Shown piece after piece: positions 22,986 to 35,060 of a stretch of 64,000 nt of DNA. Source of the stretch: Alopecurus myosuroides (lineage: Eukaryota > Streptophyta > Magnoliopsida > Poales > Poaceae); NCBI GenBank assembly GCA_028641055.1, contig CM054062.1:136628682-136692681 (forward strand). The letters are read 5' to 3'. Within the stretch, counting starts at the first letter, position 1. The number at the start of each line of letters is the position of its first letter. The notes under the pieces are model-generated. The model was not told the origin of the DNA and did no database searches. It saw nothing but the letters and a program-made list of their open reading frames with translations. A program made the translations under genes and the position numbers.

Positions 22986-25078
22986 GCTTCCGCCCGAGAC
23001 CTTAATCCTAGGGTTAGCAAGTATAGGACAAACAACCACATCCCAAGTGGCCTCCCATCCAAGCCTTAGTCAAATTAACCACACAAATCCCATCTTACCA
23101 TGTTATCCTGTCATACTAGATTCTTCGCAACTCTGATTCATCAACCAGATGGAGAAGAGTTAAACAATCATGTATGGCTAAGCGAAGCAGATATGAGGCT
23201 CTGACGATGCGCACAAGCAAACTTATGGTGGCTAGGAGCAGTGTATCAGGATGTTGAGGCGATGTAGTATATAGGAGAACTCTACCTATTGACACAAGAT
23301 ACATTGGAATCGAATGCAATATACGAGAATGTAACTGCTTTGGAAACCATATGTGAGCATATAAGAGGTTATGCTTGCCTTGCTTAAGAAAACCAAAGAT
23401 ATATCTTCTGGAATAAGTGCTTGACTTGTCAGTTAGGACAAAGTATTCGTCATGGCGTTGTCGATCTTCTCTTTAGAGTCGCGTTCGGCCGATAAGAAGC
23501 AAATACCGAAAAGGAACAACAATCAAAACATGGCATTGATGCAATGCACAATATGTATGCATGGACAAGTTTAATGCACTTCGATGAAACCCTAAAAAAT
23601 GTTCGATGGTTTACTAGGGTTTGCATGGCAATTATGTATTTTTATAGAAATTAGTCCTAAAATGGAACTCGGAGGGCAGTTCGAGCAATTTTGAAAGTGT
23701 GTCAGAGTTAAAGTACCTAGATGGGCCTGAAAACATCATGAGTGCATTACATTTGTCTTTCTGAGCATTTTGATACATAACTTGCAATATTCTGAATTTA
23801 CTGAATAAATTAATATTTTCTCAATTTTTAAATGAATTAATTCAAATTAAAAAATGCTCAGATTTAAACTTTGTCAAAGATGTTTGAAAATGCATATACA
23901 TGTAGATTTTATTTTTCTGAACATTTCTATATATTAATCATATATTTTTGATAAACAGAAATAAAGATATTAATTTTACAATATTGAAACAATTTTTGAA
24001 ATTATTAAACAGTGGGGCCAATCTATCAGATTTTATCTATTTATTTTTAGGAATTTCAAGTTAAACGCAGAGACTGACATTTGGGTCCCGTGGTGACATC
24101 GACATGACATCACCATGACGTCACCTCGGAGCGGAATCTCTCCCGTGATCCACGAACCGGAAATTGAAGAGCGCTAGCAGGTAGAGGAGGTCATGACAGA
24201 CTGGTGGGTGGCGGCGCCACCATTTATGGTCGTCGGAGCAACCTGGATGTCCCTTGGTGCGGCGACGACCGGCAGCGCACGGTGCCAAGACGTTACAGAG
24301 GAGGAAGAGGAGGGAGGAGGGCACCTAAGTGCTCGGGAGCTCACTGGTATTTCAGTGAAGGTGACAGATAGGCGAGGAGAGGTCGGAGTGGCCTTAAATG
24401 GCGCGGCGGCAGCCTCTGCCGGAGAAGAAGGGGGCAACGCGATTCACAGCGCTCAGGCCATGTCTGCATCCAGGCTTGATCGAGTCGATGCAGTGGACGA
24501 TGGCGGAGGTTCGGAGCGGCTAAGCGCGGCGAGGAGAGGTGCGTAGCGACGACAAGGAGAGGGCGCCGGTGAGGCTAGGGTTTCGGTTGGGGAAGGCAAA
24601 CAGAGAAGGAGAGGGTCAGAGAGCGAGGGAGGGCAGGAGTATGAGGCGATGCAGACGTCTCTCCGCGGCCTTATCCCCGCATGGAAGGCAAGCAGGAGGT
24701 GGCCATCTCTCCTACTCACAGGAGGTGGAAGACGATAGAGAACATATTTCGGGAAAACCCCCCGGCCTTTCGAAACAAATTATAGAAAGGTCCCTTTCCA
24801 TCTAAAACAAAGCTTATTTAAATGTTTTCAGGGCCTTTTTAAAAGGATAAAACTTGGAAAAAAAATAGGATTTGGAATCCTTGTAAAATTTTGAGTGTCA
24901 ACATATAAAGTTTTGTGAAAATCGAAATTGTTTTGAAATCAAATTTGGGTGATAACTTAAAGTAATTTTTGGGCATTTTTTAATAAAATTCAAATTCAAA
25001 ACTGGATGAGATTTTTCATGCATGCAATGACATAACCACACACCTCGAACCCTATTTTAGAAAAGGTGGGATGTTACA
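22986..25078 (+). mobile_element. 3' part of a Tekay-like LTR, target of the Tat insertion
   Basis: This segment is homologous along its length to about 12576-14657, the 3' two thirds of the solo LTR in the Tat integrase. Shared stretches include TCCTAGGGTTRGCRAGTATA near the start and GGGATGTTACA at the end. It begins exactly where the Tat 3' LTR stops, so the Tat element most likely inserted into this LTR and the missing first 1.5 kb lies left of the window. It contains an AT-rich zone (23760-24010), a GC-rich block (24110-24740) and an AT-rich tail. Open frames in the GC-rich block have no recognisable domain. Confidence 0.78.
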
Positions 25079-26259
25079 ATCTTATGGTTCGTGAGATGAT
25101 CACATTTTCTTGATCATGGACTTGGTTAAAAGTCTAGCAAAACATAAGAGTTTATTGTTAGAGTAACAATAGTAATGAACCGACCCAAGTGTATGTTGTT
25201 TCTAAAAGAGACTAAACAAGCATGATGTATTTTAGCAAATACAAATGAAGTTGTCATTGACTATAATTTCTATACTATGAGAATATCTAGTGACCGCAGA
25301 ATCGAAAGTTATACTTTGGATATCATCAACCGTCTTGCTGTAACTGGAGATCATAACGATGATATGTGGGTATGACCTAGAAGTGTAATGAGTAACTTAT
25401 AAGGTTCCCTCATACATCGGGAACACACAGGAGCCATCATGGACGTCCATGGTCCGCCTGTTGGTTATTGTTCGGTAAGTACCCGAACATGTATGTGTGT
25501 TATTGATTCTTTATGGGTCACACGCTTAAGCCATGTTTGATGTCATTACGATATCACAGAAATAAGTCTCATGTCAATCGGAGTGGTTTTGGAGAAGTTA
25601 CTATAAGAGAGAAATTATGTCGACGTTTGGTATAATTTATATGAGAAGCTATGAAGGATATGAGATGTCCCGGGGTATTAGAAATAAGTTTCTAACATCA
25701 TTAGATAATATCTATGATTTTATCTAGAGGGGTAACGGGTTCCAGAAAAGTTCAGGGGGACTTTCCCTTATATGGAATCACTGAGGAGGGCAGTTTTCCC
25801 CCACAAAGTGCACAAGGATTTCATAAATATTTTTCCTAAATTTATTGGATAAATAAATGAGTGGGACTAAGAAAAAAAATGAGGTGGGACTCCTAGGAGG
25901 GTTGTGTGGCCAAGGAGAAGGAGGGGGAACTGAGCCCCCCCTCATATGGCAGGTTCCCTCCTAGCTCCCACTATATAATCCCACCCCTCCTCCTCTTTGA
26001 AGACACAATCAATTGAGACTTTTGGCCTTCTCTCTCTCTCATAGAATTAGAGATCTAATTATAGAGCATCTAGAATTATATACTCTAATTAGGATTTAAT
26101 TGAATTAGAGACTCTAATTAGAAACATCTCTAATTGGATTAGAGCCTCTTCTAATCGGGTTTTTGAGGATACTCTCTGAAAGTGCATTTTGTTTTCCCTA
26201 AAGTTTTGTGTGTTAGTTAACAATAATAAGTACATTATTTATCGAGGTGCTTAGTGTGC
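25079..26259. other. Unassigned retroelement-like sequence with an LTR-type promoter
   Basis: No coding sequence is seen. A TATATAAT box (25972-25979), preceded by GGGAACTGAGCCCCCCC-like text and followed by a C-rich leader, then repeated AATTAGAG units (26040-26150), resemble a Copia LTR promoter and leader. A possible LTR end is GTTAGTTAACA near 26222. No second copy is in the window, so the boundaries and family stay open. Confidence 0.4.
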
Positions 26260-26329
26260 AGGTGTTAAGTTGAACATCCGTATCGAACACAAAAGGTGGT
26301 GAAGTTTGATCTCGCATATTTGAGACAGA

Positions 26330-26705
26330 GAGCAACCGGATATTTCCAGGCAACCGGAATTTCCGGTTGGGAAGATCCCAGCCCAGTTTTGGGACAGAGA
26401 TTAGCCATAAATTTCCAACCGGAAATTTCTAGAACAACCGGAATTTCCGGTTGTGGAAGTTCGAGCTCAAAATCATCTAAAGACTGGAAGTTGAAGACAC
26501 GGAGATGGACCAGAAATTTCCAACCGGCAATTTCCGGTTTGGGAGCCAGTTTGGGATAGAAGTTAACCAGATATTTCAAACCGGATTATTTGCTCCTACC
26601 AGATATTCCGATAGAAGTCAACCCAGTTCAAGTTCAGATGTGAAGAAGAGAAGCTAACCAAAATTTCCGGTTCAAGTTTGAACCGGAATTTTCGGTACAA
26701 GATTT
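26330..26705. repeat. Cluster of AACCGGAAATTTCCGGTT-like palindromes upstream of the Copia TATA box
   Basis: About eight imperfect units of AACCGG(A)AATTTCCGGTT are seen near 26334, 26351, 26412, 26434, 26517, 26578, 26658 and 26680. They end some 30 bases before the TATA box, where transcription factor sites in the U3 of an LTR would be. Confidence 0.75.
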
Positions 26706-26735
26706 CTGCACAAACGACTATATTTTGGGAGGGGG

Positions 26736-26743
26736 TATAAATA
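26736..26743 (+). promoter_or_regulatory. TATA box of the SIRE-like Copia LTR
   Basis: TATAAATA inside GGGTATAAATACCCC, itself a palindrome, with a CT-rich leader right after. It is the likely LTR promoter for the gag at 27486 onward. Confidence 0.65.
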
Positions 26744-27430
26744 CCCCTCCTCTTCCACCTTGAGTTCTAGTCCGTCCAAGACATTAATGTGCTTTTATTG
26801 AGCTCACCAAATCTTTGATCTCTACCAATTCCTCCACCCAAAATCGTTGATTTTTGGAGGATTGAAGGAGAAGGCCCGGATCTATACCAAGCCGTTCTTC
26901 ATTTCCTCCTCATTCGCTTGAGGGATTTGAGTCTAGAGTTTTTATTGTTTGGATAACCTATACCTCTTGCTACTCTTGGTGCTTCTTGGTGTTGGGAGCC
27001 CCTAATTTGGTTGTGTGTGTGTGCCACAAGCTTGTTGTAAAGGATTCGATTCCGCCTCAAAGGGGATCAATAGTGGAAGGTGGACTAGGCCTTTGTGGCG
27101 TTGTTCATCGGAGAATAGGGTGAGGCCTTTGTGGCGCTGAGTAGGCCTTTGTGGCGAAACTCAGACCCTTCCAACGAGACGTACTCCCTTAACAAGGAAG
27201 AACTCGGGAATACACCGTGTCTTTGCGTCCTTCGTATCGGTTACCTCATTCCCTCTCCTTTACATGTGCTCATATTGTATTTATCTTTGTTCTTGTCATA
27301 TAGGTAAATTCACCGTATTTGCATTATCTAGAGAATTTACCTTTGTGTCCAGCCTAAATTTGAACAAAAATTAAAATTGGTCGTAGCACCTATTCACCCC
27401 CCCTCTAGGTGTCCATACTATCTGTTCAAT

Positions 27431-27442
27431 TGGTATCAGAGC
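27431..27442 (+). other. Primer binding site of the Copia element (initiator Met tRNA type)
   Basis: TGGTATCAGAGC is complementary to the 3' end of plant initiator tRNA-Met. It lies two bases after the LTR end and before gag. Confidence 0.88.
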
Positions 27443-27485
27443 CTCGACTCTTATTTTGGGCTTATCCGCCTAAGAGTTTAGCATT

Positions 27486-28603
27486 GATGATGATATAGGA
27501 GCCACCGGTCCCACGACACAAGTCACTATGGATGATCTCAAGGATTTGCAAAAATCCTTGACCTCATCCATGTAGGGCAAAATTGATGAGTTGCGATATC
27601 TTGTGTTGCAACTCATGAAAGCCAAGGAACCGAAGACTTCCAGTTCATCTCCTTCGGATGAAAATCCGGACGGTGCCAAGAATGGGGCAAATGGTGAACC
27701 ACATAAAAATGCTTCCCCTTTGAACTTCACCGTCAAGGGTACGGAAGGAAAAGGAGATTACCACTCCGTTGAGGGATACTACTCTCCCGATCCTCCCATC
27801 CGACATCCTCATATAATTCCTAGAGGAGAAACTCCTAAACTTGATGCACATTATTTTGGTGATTGGCAATATTACATGGAAACTCGCTTAAACTCTTCTT
27901 GTATTGAGCTTTGGAGGGTCACTCGAGATGGATACAAGCCACATGACCCCAAGAACTTGACAAGAACAGAAGCCGTAGATTGTCAACTCAACTACACCAC
28001 CTTGTGCATCATTCAACAAGCCGTGGGTCCAAACCACATGCATCATCCACAACAATATTCCACCACCAAAGAAACATGGGATGCTCTCGTCGTCATGTTT
28101 GTGGGCAATGATAGCATGCAAATGAATAGGTATGATACCTTGAGCAATGAAGCCGAAGGATTCTATATGCATGATGGTGAGAACCATGAAGACATGTATC
28201 GGAATCTCAAGACACTTGCCACCGCATTCAATAATGTTGGTGCCAAGTATATTGATGATGCTTGGATCGAGAGGAAGTACATTAGTGCTCTGATGCCATT
28301 TGAGCCCGCGGACTTGAAGAGCCTTGAAGGAATACATGACTTTGCATCTTTGACCTCAACCCAAGTGATGCAAGAAATTAGCGCCTTCCAAGTGCAAACA
28401 AAGAATGCTCTTGACAATCGTGCTAGAGCCATGAGAATGCACAAAGGAGCTTCCATTTCTTTGAAGGCCAAAGTAGTGTCAAGGGAGGTTGAACATCAAG
28501 AAGCTTGCGTTGAGGACCTGACCCCTTTGAAGGATCAAGAATATGATCCCGTGCTCAAGGATGTCATTACTCTTGCCGTGGAAAAGTTTTGGAAGAACCC
28601 TCC
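27486..28603 (+). pseudogene. SIRE-like Copia gag, first part (UBN2-type gag)
   Basis: Starts near the ATG at 27486; the clean frame runs from 27591. It includes FGDWQYYMETRLNSS and TTKETWDALVVMFVGND, with the helical pattern of the Copia gag-polypeptide (UBN2) family. A TAG stop at 27573-27575 (after TSSM) and an early TAG near 27495 show decay. At 28603 the frame is cut by the 14.7-kb element; it resumes at 43272 with KTKAYVEEKTKSS. The product would form the particle shell of the retroelement. Confidence 0.82.
28599..28603. repeat. Target-site duplication CCTCC, left copy
   Basis: The same five bases occur at 43267-43271. Removing 28604-43271 restores a continuous Copia gag frame (...KNPPKTKAY...). 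Confidence 0.92.
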
Positions 28604-31600
28604 TGTGGTGACCCAGCACACCACTGCATGTGTAGTGCGCAAGTCGGTGACATAAAACTCACAGAAGGACTTATCCGTGAATATTACATCTCTCAGAGTA
28701 GTACAACAGAAACATAGCAAGACCAGGCAAGCTATAGGATACAAACATCATTACAAAATCTTGGGAATCTCATTGATGAATCAAGAAGATCTCCTGCAAA
28801 TAAAACATCAGAAGAAGCAATTCGAAGATCCAAGCTGGAGAAGAACTCTAGCTCAGAACTAATCCACTACGGCTGATGTCAGCCCTAATCTATGGCTAGT
28901 AATGCTAAGTCCAAGAATGGTTTCTACCTACACCTAGATATCTTGTTCTCCACCAGTGTTGTTGATGATGATATTCTATCGACTAAGTAGTAGCTCATTC
29001 CACGTAGCTCCTTTAGGCAGCGATGGCTTCTCGATGACGACTTCAATAGGCTTCAACCCTAAGCAGGGGTCAAACGGGATAGAATGAGTAACGAGCGTTA
29101 CTCAGCAAGTTCATGATATATAGTGGGTGGTTGATGCACTATCTACAGCTTAAGACTCGAAAGAGTCATAAGCTAATGCAAGGTTTTGTAAAACTTTCTT
29201 CAAGAGGTTACTTTTAATTCTGAAAACTATGCCCGCCAGACCATCACAGGACTAGAACTTCATGGAGTTGCCTTTCCTGTAGCGTTCGCAGTTCCTTCCC
29301 GGAACAGGGGGTAACATGCCACATCCTTTTACACTCTGCAGAGGTGCGTTACTTTACCCATGGACGACCAAGACCATGTTGCACAACCAGGCGATCGTTC
29401 CTGTCCACGCCCACTCAGGTGTGGGGCCCGGTAGTTGGTCCAAGCCAAACCGTGCTTCTCCGCACAACGCATGCCCACCCATTTCTGCCAGCAGGTTGAA
29501 CGCCTGATTCCACCCCTCACGATGGAGATCTACGCGCCCCTGGCAGACACTCATAGACCCGCAGAGTCCGTGGGACGTAAGGGCTCCCACCCATGTGCAT
29601 GTAGTCTCGCAAGACCTACAGCGTACGTCTCTGGCAGTCCGTTGACATGCGAACGAGAAAAGTATCACGACTGACTTACTCCCCCCATAGAAGATCCATG
29701 GTCAACGCGAATTTACGGCGCACCGAGTTCCGACGGCATTTGTGATTAGTTCCTAGGGAATACGTTCCCGTGCAGATGGAACCTTCCTTTGACCTATTCA
29801 TCTTACCATGGTTCCATCCGCCCACCAAACAGAACACTACCACTCGGGTAGTCATTCAATTAGTCATATTATTATAAAAATAGGATCATGCATTCTTTTG
29901 AGAGTAGGTGATAAGACGATAGGGTTTTTGCAATTAGTTTGTTATGAAGTACTGCAAAGGATATGAACAAGTGATGAACTTGCCTGAGATTGAAATATCA
30001 ATAATAATCCATGTCTTCGGGGTTCGAGGGTTGCGTGGAAATCCCGAGATCTGAAAGATAGCAAAGTAGTCCCGATAAGGGCTACTGGAAAAACTGGCAA
30101 AATGCTATTATGCATAATCATGAGATGCATCGATTTAACCCCAAAAATATCCCAAGCTTCAATGGTAAGCTTTGCTTTATGATAATTCATTTTCATTAGG
30201 TTTAGTTGACTTAGAGTTGTTGTATTACTTCTTGTGGGGATGACTTTCATCTCTTAAAGAGTTGATAATAAGGTTGTATGGGTTTCATAGAGTTTTAGGG
30301 TTTTACATTCTTTACTTGGTTATTTAAATATTTCAAAATGTTATGCATTTATGCCTTAAGTACTTATCACTTTTATTTAAGTAGTAAGGTAATATTACTT
30401 TTAATAATAATTCTTAAAGGAAAATAAACAATTTTTATCATGATCTAGAAATAATGCTTACATAAAATTAAAGTTTTGGAAGACCTAACTATAATGACAT
30501 AATAAGGTTTTAATAAAATAGTGATCATATTTTATTAAGTCTTGGATTATTTTATGACTTAGCAATACTTGGAATATCATTAGAAATCATGAAAAATGGT
30601 AGAGTATTTATTTTAAAGTATTTTCAAACTTCACCATAATTATAAAAATAGGTTTGTTTTATTTTAGGAAAAATCCATTCAAGGATATTAGTTTTACTTT
30701 TAAAACTAACTTATTAGAGTTACTTTCTTTTATTAAAACCAAGAATATCCTTTTAAAACATTTGTTTACCACTTGGTACAGTTTCCTCAATTTTAATTAG
30801 TTGTGAATTCAAAATTTACTTACTAGTGAAATTCTTAGTATTTTGTTTTAAGAACAAACAACTCAATGAAATTATAAATAGGTTCATTTGATTAGAAAAC
30901 AAATATAGCGAAAATCATAATAACACTCCTTTTATAATATCTTTCTGAAAAATGATTTTTACTCTATCTTAAATTAATGTTTTAGAATGTCTTAAATTTG
31001 GATTTTAAAATATCTAAAGATTTATTTGGGAAGCTTTAAAACAAAAGAAAATGAATACTTATTTTATTGGGCCAAGTAGCACCCATGTATCTATTAAGCC
31101 TAGACGTGTTGGCCTAAGGCCTAGTGAACTTACGTTCACAACACAGCATAGCATACGTACCTATATGCTGGCCTTCCAGGAAGGCACGCACACACAACTC
31201 TCCTCTCGATCCCCTTTCTCACGTCCTCCTCCTCTCACGCGCTTCCGCGCCTCCTCTATGATTCCGGCCGCTGCCGGCCGGCTCCATCGCCGCCACTCCC
31301 CGGTGCTGCTCCGCCCGAGTTTCCTCTCCTGAATCCCCGCCGCCGAGATGCCGATTTGCCACCATGTGCTCCAATCGAGCCCGCCTACGGAAGCCTAACC
31401 CTAGCCACCATGGCTTCCCTGCTCCGGTCGCTTCTCCACGGCGCCCGCCGCTTTCTCGCCGGCCTACACCATCCCCAGTTCTCCCTCGAGGTCCAGGTCA
31501 CCGTCACCGACATCGACGAGCCCCTGGTCGACTGCCTGTTCGATCCCCTTTGCGAGCAGAGCCGTCCGCCTCCGGCTACTCCCATGCCCGGTCCGGTGTG

Positions 31601-34600
31601 GCCTGAACACACGAGGTGGTTCGCCTCCTCCATCTCCCTCGTCTCACCGAGGTCCTCTACTCTGACTCGCCTCCGACCCGTTGCCCGAGTTTCCCAGGCC
31701 AGCGGCAACTCTGCTGCCCCGGTGGTGTATGTGGTGGTCTAGTGGTGATGCGGTGTGGCTCGACGTAAGTCGATGCGCCGCTGCTGTGGTGCTCCGCGTG
31801 CCGCCGCCGCTGTGGTGGTACCGCTGCAGCTCCATCCTCGATGCCGGTGGGACGGTGCTGTGTCCGCAACCCCGACATCGACTAGGCCGTCTCCACTGCC
31901 TCGGCTACAACTGCTCAAGGTGAGCAATTTCTTCTGTGACCGGCTGTGCCGATGAATTGTGGTCGTGTTCGTGTGATTAGTCGTGTTGTGCTGCTCTAGT
32001 TCATCCAGGAGATGATCTGATGTGAATAGTTAGGTTGTGATGTGTGTTGCTTCTATTTGGATGATGTATTCATCCAAGCATCTGTGAGTCTTGCGGTAAT
32101 TTAGCCCTGACGAAACTGAATATACTCTACGGAGGAAAATTCATACGTACTCCTGTTCAACTTATTGTTGAGTTTCGACAAATAAATTACATATTTTGTT
32201 GCTTACATATGTATGATTTACTTCCTGTTTTTATATATATATATATTTATTTATTTTGTATATCCCCTGACGGTCCTATAAATTTCTTAACATGCTAGGC
32301 TAGTCAATTTAAGTGATATGCATGCTTTTGCACACTGTGGTGTCTCCTGTGGTTGTGTAGTGTGCTCAAATCCATGCATAACATGACCTGGTCATGCTAG
32401 TGGAACTGGAACATGGTTTACTTGTCCAAATCATGTGCATACATGATCTGGTATTTGTGCAAGTGTAAATATGTGAGGTATAGCTGATATACTACAGCTC
32501 TTGATCTCCTAGTGCTTAATTTACGCTTATATATGTGTAGGGATGCCCCTGTTTGGATGATTTCCTAATTGTTGGCTGTTTGCTGGATCATGTGTTTGGG
32601 CTTGTGTGGTGAAACATGACTCTGTCCAACCTTTGGACAGATCTACTGCTGCATATATATGTAATAAGAGCATATTATCACTTGCTTTCTTTGTATAGCC
32701 GATGATAGGAAATCTTCTTGAGGCTTTTAAATGATTTGATAAAAACAGATATTTACCAATTGTATCCAAAGCTCAATGATGAACTTGATACCAAATCTGC
32801 GAACCAAATAGCACTCTAAACACAAAGATGCTAGGTTTGTTTTCCAGATCTTGTGTCTAGGGTGTGCACTCCTGGCATCTTGTGTTTGGTGTGATTTTAT
32901 AGCATTTCTTCGTTTGCTTTATTTTCTGGACAGATTTGGATGTGTAAACTGGTAAGAACAGATCCTTGCTTGTTTTCTTGGCCCAGCCTATGATGCAAAG
33001 GCTGAGGCACTAGCTATGTATAAGAACATATACTATTGTGGGTTTTCTTGAATTCTCAATGACGATTTAGGCATAGCAACTCTGTGCATAACTGAGAGAA
33101 CTCTCTCCCCTCTCACTCCTCTTTTGTCAACTTAAGATGCAAACTTAATATCTAGTGGCATAGGCTTGTTAACCTGCTGCTGGAGTGATGCTTTGTCTTT
33201 TGGAATATGATGAAACCTGCATCTTGTGGATAGCCTCCTCCTCCTAGCTGCTTGACCTGCCTCCTAATATCTAGTGGTGCAGACGTGTTCTTGAGTTGTT
33301 CTAGTTGCTTTGTAAAGAAGCTTTGCTGCTGGAAAAATGTCTGCTGCGATTTCCATGTGTGAGAAGAAGGTAATGCGGCTGGGATGTGTGCAAGTGCTAG
33401 GAATAGTGGATGGTACTGCTATGCCCTGTTTATATAGTGCTCTTGTACTGTTTTGCTGCTGCTGTATGCTTGACAACACACAACCTGCATGTGTTGTGTG
33501 AGCTGCTTGCAGGTGGCCCCCTCCTCTAGTGCAAGAGGACGACTTGGACTTTGGTTCCCTCATGAGCAAGCTACGGCTGCTCTTGGTCCTTCTTGTTTGA
33601 CTCCATTATTGGTGCTGCAGGCCCTTGTTCATTTTCCCCTCTGGGCAAAGTTGGTTGGTCATTATTTTTGGTATATCCAAGTGGCAATTTCTGATTGGTG
33701 TTTTGTACCATAGCCCCTGATAATTCTGTGAGTTTATAGAATGGATACTGGAGCTTGGCTTAGTTAAGGATTGTTGAATACATGTTTAATTTTAACTAGA
33801 ACTTGTAATTATGACTTGGATTCATATTGACAATCAATGTCAATGTAGAATCACAGGATTGATGATTTAGTCTTTATAAGGAGCTAGTGTTTTATTGGTT
33901 TGAGTTCAAGTAATATGAAGTTGGATATGTTTGCTTGATTTTCCGACTATCCCTGATGCTTAAGGAGATGTCCCCTGGTTATCTTTGAAGAATGCCTCGT
34001 TGATGCCTTAGATTGCCTCTCTAATGCTTGAATGTTGGCTTTATAAGATCAAACTGTTGCCTTTAGGAAATCTGGACTAGTTCCCAGGTTTCCAAAATAC
34101 TAGCTCCAATAACAACTTGCATCTCCTCCGGAGATGCAAACATTTTAATCCGCAACAAATTATTTTTGTCTTTGTTATTTTTGTTTGCAGGACATGAAGA
34201 ATGGGAAGATTTACGTGATCAAGATAAGATAATCAAGATTTAGATTAGAATTTTCTTTGTTTCTTTTGAAATACTCTTTTCATTAATAAGAGATATGTAC
34301 ATATTCCATAAATGATGTAATATTATTATTCTTTTCATTTCCACTTGTAAAATTTGTATTTTGGACACATCTGAGTTGTTATAGTCAAATGGACTTGAAC
34401 ATTTTATTCAAGAATTGTAATGGAGATGATGTATGAATCGATTTGTGAAGATATGAGCTTATGTATGATGGTAGCAAGTATGGATGGGATGATGTATTTG
34501 TGCAAATATGCACCAATTTACATATAACTTGTCAAACTATTGTATTGTGCTCAAAAGTGTGGAGAATTGAGACAAGTCATGGAAAACTTCCAATTGCTTT

Positions 34601-35023
34601 ATTAGTCGATTTGAATTGATCAAAGAGGAATGAAATGATGCATTTATGGTGGATAGAGTCTGATTTGCTCACAAATATATCGATGATGGTTATGGTTGTG
34701 TGGTATCCCATATGGAAATAAGTTTAAGGTCACTCCCACAGAATTGAGTTCAAAGATCAATACTTCACTTAGGTCATGTCCAAATTTTGAATGACTCAAC
34801 AATTGACTTCCATTGACCGGCTAGTTGTTTTAAAGATCCTGTCGAAGTTGGACACACTCTCGTAGATGACCTAGCTCTAATTCATCAATCAAAGAGCAAC
34901 TTTGATCACTCTGCTCTGTTTTACCTTTTGCGCCAATTTTTTCCGTATTTTTTAGATGCATGCTTTGCAAATGCACATATTACATTTTGATCCTTATAAC
35001 CTCCCAAACCCTGGGACGTTACA
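28604..35023 (-). repeat. 3' LTR (6,420 bp) of the non-autonomous element
   Basis: Left copy by coordinate, 3' LTR by element direction. It shows the same order of parts as the right copy: a moderate-GC part (28604-29930), AT-rich (30240-31050), a GC-rich gene-start-like island (31150-31930), then intron-like T-rich sequence to 34190 and a short terminal part. Only one base difference from the right copy was noticed, A at 34892 versus G at 43135. Small ORFs in it are duplicated exactly in the other LTR and have no known domains. Confidence 0.93.
31150..31930 (+). other. GC-rich gene-start-like island in the giant LTR (antisense to the element)
   Basis: On the + strand an AT-rich zone gives way to C/T-rich leader-like sequence, an AACCCTAGCCACCATGGC context with an optimal plant start surround (ATG 31410), an open frame in another phase to 31742, and a donor-like AAGGTGAGC near 31918. 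The strand is opposite to the element. The coding-like text has no recognised domain. A duplicate is at 39393-40173. It may be an LTR-internal antisense promoter region or a captured gene start. Confidence 0.45.
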
Positions 35024-35026
35024 GTA

Positions 35027-35038
35027 TCTCCCCCTTAA
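35027..35038 (-). other. Polypurine tract of the non-autonomous element
   Basis: Read on minus, TTAAGGGGGAGA sits three bases before the 3' LTR start (TGTAACGTCCC). It would prime plus-strand DNA synthesis. Confidence 0.85.
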
Positions 35039-35041
35039 CAA

Positions 35042-35060
35042 GAACTTCGTCCCGAAGTTC
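35042..35060 (-). other. Perfect 8-bp-stem hairpin next to the polypurine tract
   Basis: GAACTTCG, TCC loop, CGAAGTTC on the + strand. It begins 19 bases from the LTR edge, the same distance as the chromovirus hairpin at 57851-57869. The two stems differ at two positions that both keep pairing. Confidence 0.85.

Larger units (their letters stand above)
26260..27428 (+). mobile_element. 5' LTR of a SIRE-like Copia element (left boundary uncertain)
   Basis: The right boundary is clear: ...CTATCTGTTCA at 27428 is followed after two bases by the primer site TGGTATCAGAGC. The LTR holds a TATAAATA promoter (26736-26743) and a cluster of AACCGGAAATTTCCGG-like palindromes upstream of it. The left limit, perhaps the TGTGCAGGTG near 26260, is a guess because the 3' LTR is not in the window. 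The element direction agrees with the gag on the + strand. Confidence 0.6.

Noticed and set aside
31364..31742. Genuine + strand protein genes in the giant LTR (repeated at 39607-39985)
   Set aside because: Present identically in both LTRs, overlapping in several frames, and no domain; kept only as a GC-rich island.
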